A stretch of DNA of 64,000 bases, from NCBI GenBank assembly GCA_050873765.1, contig JBNMJK010000004.1, positions 1-64,000 of the forward strand, read 5' to 3'. The notes beneath the pieces were generated by a model. That model searched no databases, was not told the DNA's origin, and saw only the letters and a program-made list of their open reading frames with translations. Positions 8,794-17,082 of the stretch are shown here, in pieces (positions within the stretch are counted from its first letter, which is position 1; each line of letters opens with the position of its first letter). This DNA is from Sodaliphilus sp050873765 (GTDB lineage Bacteria > Bacteroidota > Bacteroidia > Bacteroidales > Muribaculaceae). The position numbers were made by a program, and so were the translations under genes.

Positions 8794-9591
8794 CTATGGC
8801 TGGAAAAAGTCGCTTAGCCTGAGCTTTGTGACAATAGCCCTGTGATCCGACAACTGGTCGGGTAGGGTAGTCGGGCAGAAGTGGGGCTTGAATGACTGCG
8901 AGGGAGCGTAGGTGAATAGATAGTCGATCTTTCTGTCTGGATTCAAGGCAGGGAATGTAGGGTCGGTGCCAGAAATGTCGGTCATTGCTGCATGGAATTT
9001 GTGAGCGCACATTTCCTCTGGGTAGGCGTTGAAGTCGCCACCGATTATAGTAGGCAGGGCAGTGCCTTTAATTTTGCCAATGATGTAATCGGCCTGCAAG
9101 CTCCTTGTCTCGGCGCTTTTTACATCGAGATGCGTGCAGGCAAAAGCGATTTCATGCTTCCCGTCAATTTCAAATTTTCCTAACAGAAGCACCCGTTGCT
9201 CCGTATGCTTGGGGTTTGGAAGTTGGAAACATTCCATATTCAAGCATGGGTGACGCGACAGAATGGCAATGCCATAATAGCCGCCGGCAAAATTAAGCGT
9301 TTTGCCAAAATAGCCGAACATGTTGGTTCTTGCTGCCAATGCCGACACGATGTTGATTCCATTCATCTGTTTCGCATTGGCGCGATTTGTCATCACGTCC
9401 ACCTCCTGCAGTGCCACAAAGTCGGGGTGGTGAGCATTGATGAAATCCGCGAGAGAGTCAATCGTCGTCAGGCTGCCGGCACGAATGTTGTAGGTCATCA
9501 CAACCAGCTCTTTGTCGGCGGCATTAGCCTGAAAACTGCCTGCCGCTATGAGCAAAAGGCTTAATAACAATAATTTCTTAATATGCTTCAT
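8794..9591 (-). CDS. Secreted endonuclease/exonuclease/phosphatase (EEP) family protein
   Basis: The 265-aa protein has a signal peptide (about 1-24) and the complete set of EEP motifs: MTYNIR, LQEVD, THLD, GGDFNAYP, KIDYLF and SDHRAI. These hold the metal and catalytic residues of a phosphodiesterase acting in the periplasm or outside. The family includes nucleases, sphingomyelinases and inositol phosphatases; the substrate cannot be read from sequence. Its start overlaps the end of the next upstream gene by 4 nt (9588-9591), so it belongs to the carbohydrate operon, probably as its last gene. Confidence 0.88.
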   Translation of the reverse strand: MKHIKKLLLLSLLLIAAGSFQANAADKELVVMTYNIRAGSLTTIDSLADFINAHHPDFVALQEVDVMTNRANAKQMNGINIVSALAARTNMFGYFGKTLNFAGGYYGIAILSRHPCLNMECFQLPNPKHTEQRVLLLGKFEIDGKHEIAFACTHLDVKSAETRSLQADYIIGKIKGTALPTIIGGDFNAYPEEMCAHKFHAAMTDISGTDPTFPALNPDRKIDYLFTYAPSQSFKPHFCPTTLPDQLSDHRAIVTKLRLSDFFQP

Positions 9592-10580
9592 TTTAATGGA
9601 GTGATTTGATCATTCAATTTACTATGGTGAAAAACAGCCTGCTTGCCATTGAAGTGGCCAATATACGAAAAATAATCCGGATCGGCTACGAGTGGGTTAA
9701 GAAACCACGTGTAGATGCCTTCCCAATGTGTGGTGTCACCGCTTTTGACAACGTGATTGCCGATGAGCTTGTGGTACGACTTGCTCCATGAGTTGCCGAT
9801 AAACACCACATCATCGTCGGTGATGAGGTGATGGTCGCCCAGACCGGCTTCGGTCAAAAACGCTGCCGCATAGCAGACTTTCGATTTTTCGATGAATTGA
9901 TGAAAGTGTGGTGCCGATTTTCGGGTGAACCTATCCACACTGCCCACCGGAGTCCATCTGGAATATTCACCACCGGGAGTGAGAATCTCTGTTTCTCCTA
10001 TCATCATCGACTGCATGCCATAATAGCGGGCAATCGTCAGCGGCTGGCGGTTGAGATAGTGATGGGTGGCCGACACTTGAATACTGTTGCCGCTAATGGT
10101 GTAGGTGACAGATTCCGTACAGAATTTTTGGGCGGAATCAGACGGATTCAGCAGCGTGTTGTGCACACATACTGTCACGCATTGTGCCTCACCAGAGAAA
10201 TCAGCCGTTATTCGGTTGCCGTCAACAGATATGGAAACGCTGTCGGTATGAGCTGATGGCGATCCGTTGGCCAGCAGATGATTGCCACCGGTCCAGCCGG
10301 CACCGTCGATTAAAAACGGCCCGATATTGTCGCTTGTGGCCTCATTGACCACGGTGGTGTCGATAAGCACACGGCAGAATGTGTAGAGATGGTTAGCCAT
10401 GCATCGGCGGAACTCATAGCTGATGGTGTGCTGCCCCTCCAACTGCGAACTGATACGAAGCAATTCTCCGTCCAAAGCCACGTGGATTGTGGCTTTGGCA
10501 GAGGAAACGAATACCGACGACAAAACTAAAATAGCGAGCGCCGATTTCAATGCTTTATACTTAAAAATAGAGGCAGGCAT
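9588..10580 (-). CDS. Secreted protein of unknown function in the carbohydrate operon
   Basis: A 330-aa protein with an N-terminal signal (hydrophobic region about residues 13-30). The rest is rich in beta-strand-type sequence, with several His and Trp residues (APHFHQFIEK, THWEGIYTWF). I do not recognise a family with confidence. The pattern resembles the sandwich-like domains of carbohydrate-active or lyase-like proteins. It overlaps both neighbours (1 nt with the GH3 fusion upstream, 4 nt with the EEP gene downstream), so the three genes are translationally coupled, pointing to a role in glycan breakdown. Confidence 0.75.
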   Translation of the reverse strand: MPASIFKYKALKSALAILVLSSVFVSSAKATIHVALDGELLRISSQLEGQHTISYEFRRCMANHLYTFCRVLIDTTVVNEATSDNIGPFLIDGAGWTGGNHLLANGSPSAHTDSVSISVDGNRITADFSGEAQCVTVCVHNTLLNPSDSAQKFCTESVTYTISGNSIQVSATHHYLNRQPLTIARYYGMQSMMIGETEILTPGGEYSRWTPVGSVDRFTRKSAPHFHQFIEKSKVCYAAAFLTEAGLGDHHLITDDDVVFIGNSWSKSYHKLIGNHVVKSGDTTHWEGIYTWFLNPLVADPDYFSYIGHFNGKQAVFHHSKLNDQITPLK

Positions 10581-13500
10581 TATTTGATTGTCAATTTTTT
10601 GTTGTGCCGCCGGTCAACGATAATCTTGGCCAATTCGTCCATGATAGCCTGATTCTTGGCGTTGGGATTGGCAGCCATGTCGATTAGTGCCTTGCTGCCG
10701 GTGTAGTAGGCAATGGTGGAAGTGGAGAATACATGGTGGCGGCGGAAAGCGTTGATGTAGGCCTGCATACGTCCGTAAGAAGAATCTTCTGAGCCGTAAA
10801 GCGCTTTCGAGTCACATTCAAATTCCATAGCCATACCAAGGTTAAGAGCCTCGTCACATGCATCGTCGAGGCGCGAGTCCGGAATTTTCTTGTCGAAGAA
10901 ATGGTTGGGCTGATAGTATGCAATGTCGAATCCCAGCTCTTTCCATCGGTCGTAGCCTCTTGCCCTGTAATACGGAATCCAGATGAATTCAAGTCCTTTG
11001 GCGTGTACGGCAGGCGTAATGTGCTTCACCAGGTCTTTTGTGTGGCAGATGTCTTCGTCCACCCAATAGAGGCCAGCCAATTCCAGATTTTTGTATCCGG
11101 CTTTGGCGAAACGCTCCACCAATTCATTGATAAACCAGATGGCTGCTGCTGAGCGGTCGCCATAGTTGTCGAAAATCAGCGTGCGGTTGCCCAGTTTGCC
11201 CCAGTCGGTCTGGCCGGCGATAGGGGTGGGTATGGTCAGCACGATTTTATGTTTGAATCCAGGGGCGCCGATAGAGTCGATTTGCTGACTGATGCACTTG
11301 TCGATAGCGTCGAGTGATTTGCCTTTTTCAAACAGGCGGTCGAGATACCATTCCCATTCCTGCTTGCGGGCGTTTTTCGCGCCATATTGCGGAACGAAAG
11401 TGTGTCCCATGCCATCGTTGAAGTCGAGAAATAGGAATCCGTCGAATAGCCAGTCTCTGTGCCCGTCGGCGAACTTGTGGGTTACGTAGGGCAGGAACTG
11501 GTCGGCGGTCCAGTCGATTCGCTTAGCTCCGCCTTGATAGATCAAAGCCAAGTCGCGGATCGTGTTTTTTGGATATTCCTGAATCGTGTCGCATTTCATC
11601 ACCTCGACAGGCTCTACTGGCGCAAGAATATTTTCAACTTTCCATTCGAGTGCCTTGCCCACTTTCAACTGCGCAGCGCTTAATGTGGAGGCTGGGTCGG
11701 CTGAATGGCGCAATTGCACGGTGTAGGAGCCTTTATCTGTCAGCCAGGCAGAAGACTGCTCATTGAACGAGGCGATGTCTCTTGCGCTGAACGAAAGCTT
11801 TACGGTTTCGCTCTCTCCAGGCGAGAGCAGCTTGGTCTTGGTAAAAGCTTTGAGCTCAGCTTCCGGCTTGGTAATGGAGTCTGTTTTTTGATTTGACTTC
11901 ACGTAGAGCTGAACCACCTCGCGGCCCGCAACGCTTCCAGTGTTTTTTACATTCACGCTTACCGTCCACTTGTCACCTGTTTTTTTCACTGTGGGCTTGG
12001 AGTAGGCGAAATTCGTATAGCTCAAGCCATAGCCGAAAGGAAACGACACATGGCGGTGTGAGGTGGAGAAATAGCGGTAGCCCACCCAGATGTCTTCCTC
12101 GTAGTCCGTGTAGTCGAAGTTGCGTCCCTCGGTCTGGCCAACGTATGGATAATTTTTAGCCGAAGGAATGTCGGTGTACTTCATCGGGAATGTCATAGGC
12201 AGCCTGCCAGAAGGATTTACTTTGCCAGAAATCACGTCGGCAACGGCGTTTCCACATTCCTGACCGGGAAACCAAGCCATGAGTATGCCATCGGCGTTCC
12301 ATTTCCAGGATTCGGTTTCGATTACACCGCATACATTAAGAACGACCACCATTTTTTTGCCCTGCTTGCGACATTCGGCGCCCACTTTGTTGATTAGCGC
12401 CGTTTCTTCAGCAGTGAGGTTGAAGTCGTTTTCCACGGTTCTGTCGGAAGTCTCACCTGAGCCGCGCCCTATCACCACCACAGCAATGTCGCTTTTGCCT
12501 ATTTCTTCCGCCACGAGAGCCTCGTGGCCAGTGATGTCCATTTCCGGAGCTACAGTGCGGTGGTATGAAATCTTTTGCCAATCGGGGCAGTCGGGGTATT
12601 TGTCGTCGAGAACGGTTCTGAAATCAACGTATTTACGGTAGATTTCAGCCACTCTGCCGTTGATGGCGAACCCGGCGTTCTCAAGGCCGGTGGAAATGTC
12701 GATGACGTATGGCTTGTTGACATTCGACGAGCCAGTACCGCCAGCTATTGACTTATATGCGGTGGCTCCGAACAGCGCGATTTTTGAGCCCGCTTTCAGA
12801 GGCAGCGGGTTGTTGTCGTTTTTCAGAAGCACCATTGATTCCGACGCAATCTTTCTTGATGCCGCAGCATTTTGGGCAAGTGCTGGAGTGGTGAAGTGCC
12901 ACCCCTTGGCAGTTATGGATTTCGCCACAAGGCGGAGCACGTCTTTCACGCATGCGTTGATGGCATCGGTCGAAACTTTTCCGGTGTTGACAGCCTCTAT
13001 GATTTCTTGCACGATTTCCTCATCGCCGGGCATAATCAAGCCGCAGCGGGCATTGAGCAGATCGGCAGTAGGGCGGCGCACGGTCCAGTCGGTAAGCATC
13101 AGACCGTTGTATTTCCACTCGTTGCGGAGCAGCCGTATCATTAAGTCTTTGTTAGTCTGTGTGAATTGTCCGGCTATTTTATTGTACGACCCCATGATAG
13201 TCCATGGGTTGGCTTCCTTTACACAAATCTCGAATGCCCTGAGATAGATTTCACGGAGAGCACGCTGAGAAATTCTTGCATCATTGAATTTTTTGCCAGT
13301 TTGCTGGTTGTTTGCCACAAAATGCTTGAGGCTTGTGCCTATGCCACATTCTTGAATGGCTCTGATGATGGCGGCAGCCATTTTGCCTGTGAGCAGAGGA
13401 TCTTCTGAGAAATATTCAAAGTTGCGTCCACAAAGGGGATTCCTCATAATGTTTATTCCGGGAGTCAAGACGATGTCCACGCCATAAGCCTTCGCTTCGT

Positions 13501-13954
13501 CGGCCATGCATCTGCCTTGCCAGTCGGCGGCATTGACGTCCCATGTGGCGGCAAGAGCCGTTGTAGAAGGGAAGCATGTGCAGAATGTGCGCTGTCCGTT
13601 GGAAGTGCTTGATGCTGTGGAGGTGGCCACGGGAATACCCTGGCTGTCGTATTTGATCGTAATGTTCTCGGATGGCACCGGGTTAATCCTCACGCCCACC
13701 GGGCCGTCAGCCAGATTGATGGAAGGAATGCCTAATGATGGAATTTCATACGTCCACCCGGCGGCACCTGCCACGAGATGGCTCATGTCGTCGGTTTTGC
13801 CATCGGTTCCTACGAGAATTCTTGCCTTCTGCTCCAAGGTCATTTTGGAGACAATCGCATCGATGTCGTTCTCTGTTATAAGCTCTGTGGCATTCAGAGA
13901 GGCGAACGAGGCAGCAATTGCCAATAAAGCCAATGAGAGGAAGCGTTTTGTCAT
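10580..13954 (-). CDS. Secreted GH3 beta-glycosidase fused to a C-terminal DUF4855 domain
   Basis: The 1124-aa protein comprises a signal peptide (about 1-22), a GH3 N-terminal barrel (about 40-345) with the nucleophile in GLMLTDW (Asp near 289), a GH3 C-terminal domain (about 385-620), a fibronectin-III-like domain (about 680-760), then a DUF4855-like region (about 800-1110). The last part contains many aromatic and acidic residues (GLYWVDED, IWIPYYRARG, AMEFECDSK) that suggest a second barrel. GH3 enzymes remove terminal beta-linked glucose, xylose or GlcNAc. An ordinary GH3 of this type ends near residue 770, so the last 330 or so residues are the added domain. It is co-transcribed with two secreted downstream proteins. 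Confidence 0.88.
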   Translation of the reverse strand: MTKRFLSLALLAIAASFASLNATELITENDIDAIVSKMTLEQKARILVGTDGKTDDMSHLVAGAAGWTYEIPSLGIPSINLADGPVGVRINPVPSENITIKYDSQGIPVATSTASSTSNGQRTFCTCFPSTTALAATWDVNAADWQGRCMADEAKAYGVDIVLTPGINIMRNPLCGRNFEYFSEDPLLTGKMAAAIIRAIQECGIGTSLKHFVANNQQTGKKFNDARISQRALREIYLRAFEICVKEANPWTIMGSYNKIAGQFTQTNKDLMIRLLRNEWKYNGLMLTDWTVRRPTADLLNARCGLIMPGDEEIVQEIIEAVNTGKVSTDAINACVKDVLRLVAKSITAKGWHFTTPALAQNAAASRKIASESMVLLKNDNNPLPLKAGSKIALFGATAYKSIAGGTGSSNVNKPYVIDISTGLENAGFAINGRVAEIYRKYVDFRTVLDDKYPDCPDWQKISYHRTVAPEMDITGHEALVAEEIGKSDIAVVVIGRGSGETSDRTVENDFNLTAEETALINKVGAECRKQGKKMVVVLNVCGVIETESWKWNADGILMAWFPGQECGNAVADVISGKVNPSGRLPMTFPMKYTDIPSAKNYPYVGQTEGRNFDYTDYEEDIWVGYRYFSTSHRHVSFPFGYGLSYTNFAYSKPTVKKTGDKWTVSVNVKNTGSVAGREVVQLYVKSNQKTDSITKPEAELKAFTKTKLLSPGESETVKLSFSARDIASFNEQSSAWLTDKGSYTVQLRHSADPASTLSAAQLKVGKALEWKVENILAPVEPVEVMKCDTIQEYPKNTIRDLALIYQGGAKRIDWTADQFLPYVTHKFADGHRDWLFDGFLFLDFNDGMGHTFVPQYGAKNARKQEWEWYLDRLFEKGKSLDAIDKCISQQIDSIGAPGFKHKIVLTIPTPIAGQTDWGKLGNRTLIFDNYGDRSAAAIWFINELVERFAKAGYKNLELAGLYWVDEDICHTKDLVKHITPAVHAKGLEFIWIPYYRARGYDRWKELGFDIAYYQPNHFFDKKIPDSRLDDACDEALNLGMAMEFECDSKALYGSEDSSYGRMQAYINAFRRHHVFSTSTIAYYTGSKALIDMAANPNAKNQAIMDELAKIIVDRRHNKKLTIK

Positions 13955-13981
13955 ATTGATGTGAAATTAGGATTGTAACTC

Positions 13982-14043
13982 AAAAAAGAAAAGAAATGGG
14001 AAAGGCGCCCAAAAAACAGTTTCGGTGATGCGCCAGTCCCATT
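13982..14043 (-). terminator. Terminator-like hairpin inside the carbohydrate operon
   Basis: On the minus strand AATGGGA (14043-14037) and GGCGC (14034-14030) pair with GCGCC (14008-14004) and TCCCATT (14001-13995) around a 2x2 internal loop. A T-rich run of 13 nt follows (13994-13982). It lies between the 427-aa gene and the GH3 fusion and could lower expression of the last three genes or mark an RNA end. Confidence 0.6.
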
Positions 14044-14066
14044 CGATTGATAATAGAATATTCGTG

Positions 14067-15350
14067 TTATTTAACAATAACCTTAGTAGCCTTGCCGTTG
14101 ACCATGACAATGTAGATACCAGCATCGCAGCTGATTTCGCCGTTGCCAGTAGCCACGAGAGCGCCAGCGGTAGTGTAAACGTTGGCAACGCCTTCGCCCT
14201 TCACAACGATCTTGCCATTGGTGCCGTAAACCACAGCATCGTTTTCAGCCTCAACACTCTTTACTGAAGAGCTCTGAACGGTGAACTCATATTTTGCGAT
14301 GTAAGCGTTAGGAACGTACTCGTAGATATAGACAGAGTTTTCTGTTGCAGGCTCCACAGAGAGGTGGCAACCATAGAAAGCGTTGTTTTTGTACAGCACG
14401 TCAGAACCATCTTCCTTAGCCTCAGCATATTTAGTAGCGATGCGTACATCTTTGTCAGCGTCTTCGTTGGCAGGAGTGTCCTTCACTTTCAAAGATGATA
14501 CAGTAAAGCCGTCGGCATTGTTTGAGCCAGAAGGATAAACGATGTATTTCTTGCCGTTGAGCTCGAAAATCTCGAATCCTGAGCAACCGTTGTGGTTAGG
14601 TGTCACATAGAAGCCGGTTGGAACCCAGTTGTCGTCGTTGTCGAGAGTCAGACGATAGATGGAGTTTCCATTACCAGAAGTAGTGCTTGTGATTTGCACA
14701 TTAGGCGAAAGCAGCGCAATAGACTCTGTGTCGAATTTGTAAGCGCAAATGGTGTGGGTAGTAGTGAAAGTGCCGCCTACCTTGATGGCCTCGTTTTGTA
14801 CGAAGTTGTAGGGATAGGTGTCTTCAACTGCTTGCGCACCGTTCACAATAGGCACTTCAATCATGTTGGGCTGCCACATGGTGCCCATAAAGAGAACGCC
14901 ACCGTCTTTCGACATCACATCGCCAGCCACGTGTCCCCAGAAGTCGGCACGTCCGCCAGGAATACCTGCGATTTCAAAATCTTTAACTTCACCTGCAGGA
15001 GTGATAATTCTCACACCTTTATTCACATTGTAGTTTGTGTTGAACTCGCCAGTGCGGACAATGATGTTGCCGGCGTCGTCGCGTGTGATGTTAGTGCCTT
15101 TACCAGATTCCAACTCACCGATTTTGCCTGTCTCGTTCCAGATTTCAATTTTCTGGGTGTCCTTGTTCTGAAGGTAGAATTTGCCATTAACGGCTACACC
15201 TTGGCGTGCAGAAGTGTGCAATGGAGCCACGTCGGTGTTCATCCATAAACATTTAAGACTGCGATCCATTGAGGATTTTGCAGTAGCTGACGGAGCGTAA
15301 ACTGCCATGCTGGCAATCAAAGCTGCTCCCATGAGTAAATTTTTTTTCAT
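14067..15350 (-). CDS. Secreted protein with T9SS-type C-terminal tail, unknown function
   Basis: A 427-aa protein with a signal peptide (about 1-24, ending SATAK) and a repeat-like body rich in beta-strands (possibly a propeller). The last 70 residues run through an IVVKGEGVANVYTTAGALV stretch to GIYIVMVNGKATKVIVK, which follows the pattern of type IX secretion (Por) sorting domains. It may be a surface-exposed glycan-binding protein taking the place of the SusE/F-type proteins that are missing here; that is inference. It follows the phosphodiester glycosidase gene by 32 bp. Confidence 0.8.
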   Translation of the reverse strand: MKKNLLMGAALIASMAVYAPSATAKSSMDRSLKCLWMNTDVAPLHTSARQGVAVNGKFYLQNKDTQKIEIWNETGKIGELESGKGTNITRDDAGNIIVRTGEFNTNYNVNKGVRIITPAGEVKDFEIAGIPGGRADFWGHVAGDVMSKDGGVLFMGTMWQPNMIEVPIVNGAQAVEDTYPYNFVQNEAIKVGGTFTTTHTICAYKFDTESIALLSPNVQITSTTSGNGNSIYRLTLDNDDNWVPTGFYVTPNHNGCSGFEIFELNGKKYIVYPSGSNNADGFTVSSLKVKDTPANEDADKDVRIATKYAEAKEDGSDVLYKNNAFYGCHLSVEPATENSVYIYEYVPNAYIAKYEFTVQSSSVKSVEAENDAVVYGTNGKIVVKGEGVANVYTTAGALVATGNGEISCDAGIYIVMVNGKATKVIVK

Positions 15351-15382
15351 TTTGTCTGTTTTTTAAATAGTTATTAAAATAG

Positions 15383-17080
15383 TTATTTGATAGGTAATTT
15401 ATAAACCTCTTTATCTGTAGCGATGAAATATATTCCAGCCGACAAACCTGATGTAGGCATCTCGATTGTTCCAGCCTTGCATTTCACCGTTTTCAGGCAA
15501 ACGCCCTGGCAATTAATTAGGCGAATGTTTGAGTCGTAGGGAATAGTTATTCTGACATTTGCCCCAGGCTCTACCGTCACGCTCATTTTGCTGTCGGCGG
15601 TGGGCTGGAATCCTACGCTGGAATTGTCGGTGACTGTGATGCGGATTTTGGCAGTGTGGCTGCCACGGCTTGCCTCAATCTGATAAGCTCCTGCCTTGCT
15701 GAAAGTGAATGTGCCGTTCTCAATGCTCACGTTGCTCTCGGGTGAGCAAGAGAAAGTGCAGCCAGCCAGATTGGCATCGATGAGGTATCCGTCCTTGTTG
15801 TAGCCATAAACTGTTGGCTTGTAGGCAGAGCCTACGGCAATAGTCTTTGCATAGTCGGCAAATGCGATTGATGCCACCTCATTGTCGAGGGTCTTCGGTG
15901 CAGCCAAAAACCACCCGTTTCTCACTTTTCGGAGTTGTCCGTCGCTTGGACGGTTGAACACGCCAAGAGTTTCGGAATAAATGGTCGATGATCCGCCACC
16001 ATCAAAGTTGATGGCCGTCACGCAACCCACATTCTGCATCATGCTTGCCAGTTCCTTCGATGTGATGCCGTCGGATATACCGGCGTTGAACTTGTCGCCG
16101 TCCACCACCATCATCACCATTTTGGTTCCAGTCTTGTCAATACCAACGGCGGTGCGGGGGCGGCGTGACGACAGGTGGTCGAGCACTTTGTCGGTGTTGA
16201 GAATGTTGCCGTCTTGCAGAATCATCGGGCAGCCGCCGCTCATCTCCTGAATTTGTTCTATGGTCTTGCCATTGAGCGTGAATGTGGGGGTAATCTCGAT
16301 GATGTCGCCCACTTTCAGCTTTTTCAAAGGATCCATATACCACGACGCATTCGCCGAGAGCACAATTCCACCTGCGGGAATCGACATATTGCCGACACCT
16401 GATTGTGGTGCCGCTGTGACTTTGAACTGCGTGGTGCCATAGGCCGCCAGCCCCTTGCCGAGGCTTACGGCCGCCACTTCCACGCCATTGGCAGAGGTGC
16501 CCGTAGATGCGCCGTATTTGTCGGTGAAGATGACAAAGTCGTTCGACTCTCGCGGCGTGTTGACGCTCTTTGCCGACATTTGCCCTGTGGCAGTTGACGT
16601 CAGTTTGAATGTGGAGTAGAATTGTCCGAAGTTGAGACGCTTTTCGCTGTCGTAGCCCACGGAATACCACCCGGTTGATGTTCTGGCGGTTTTATAAATT
16701 TCCGAACCTACAATCGTTGAGCCGATAGGGCCTGTGCCAGAAAATAAGTCGGCATTCACGCCGGCAATGTATTCATAATTTTTATCGCTGTTATTGCTGA
16801 CCATCTGAGGAACGGTCTGGTTTGTTTTCAAATTATTGTTGCCGCAGATAGTCTTAACCTGCACAAGCGGATTGCTGAGGTCGGTGGTCGTGAAAAACAC
16901 ACGTTGGCGCTGGTCGCCAGTCAGGTCGAGTATCGTTAAGGAAGTGCCCGGCCCGATTTGGCAATGCTTCACGGTGTCGATAGCAAACGCTTTGCCCATC
17001 ACAGTCCATGTGGAAGCCTGGCTGGCAAACGCTGTCTGGATTGAAGTTGCTAATAATATTACAAACGCGATCGATTTCAT
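15383..17080 (-). CDS. Secreted phosphodiester glycosidase (NAGPA-like) with T9SS-like tail
   Basis: The 565-aa protein has a signal peptide (about 1-19) and a phosphodiester glycosidase domain in about residues 150-400, with the hallmark segments RPRTAVGID, MMVVDGD and TAINFDGGGSS. An Ig-like domain follows (about 410-490), then a C-terminal stretch ending GIYFIATDKEVYKLPIK, similar to T9SS sorting tails. The mammalian relative (uncovering enzyme) removes GlcNAc from a GlcNAc-alpha-phospho-mannose diester. In bacteria the substrate is generally unknown, but a sugar-1-phosphodiester is likely. It is co-directional with SusCD, 2 nt from the upstream gene. Confidence 0.87.
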   Translation of the reverse strand: MKSIAFVILLATSIQTAFASQASTWTVMGKAFAIDTVKHCQIGPGTSLTILDLTGDQRQRVFFTTTDLSNPLVQVKTICGNNNLKTNQTVPQMVSNNSDKNYEYIAGVNADLFSGTGPIGSTIVGSEIYKTARTSTGWYSVGYDSEKRLNFGQFYSTFKLTSTATGQMSAKSVNTPRESNDFVIFTDKYGASTGTSANGVEVAAVSLGKGLAAYGTTQFKVTAAPQSGVGNMSIPAGGIVLSANASWYMDPLKKLKVGDIIEITPTFTLNGKTIEQIQEMSGGCPMILQDGNILNTDKVLDHLSSRRPRTAVGIDKTGTKMVMMVVDGDKFNAGISDGITSKELASMMQNVGCVTAINFDGGGSSTIYSETLGVFNRPSDGQLRKVRNGWFLAAPKTLDNEVASIAFADYAKTIAVGSAYKPTVYGYNKDGYLIDANLAGCTFSCSPESNVSIENGTFTFSKAGAYQIEASRGSHTAKIRITVTDNSSVGFQPTADSKMSVTVEPGANVRITIPYDSNIRLINCQGVCLKTVKCKAGTIEMPTSGLSAGIYFIATDKEVYKLPIK

Positions 17081-17082
17081 GT

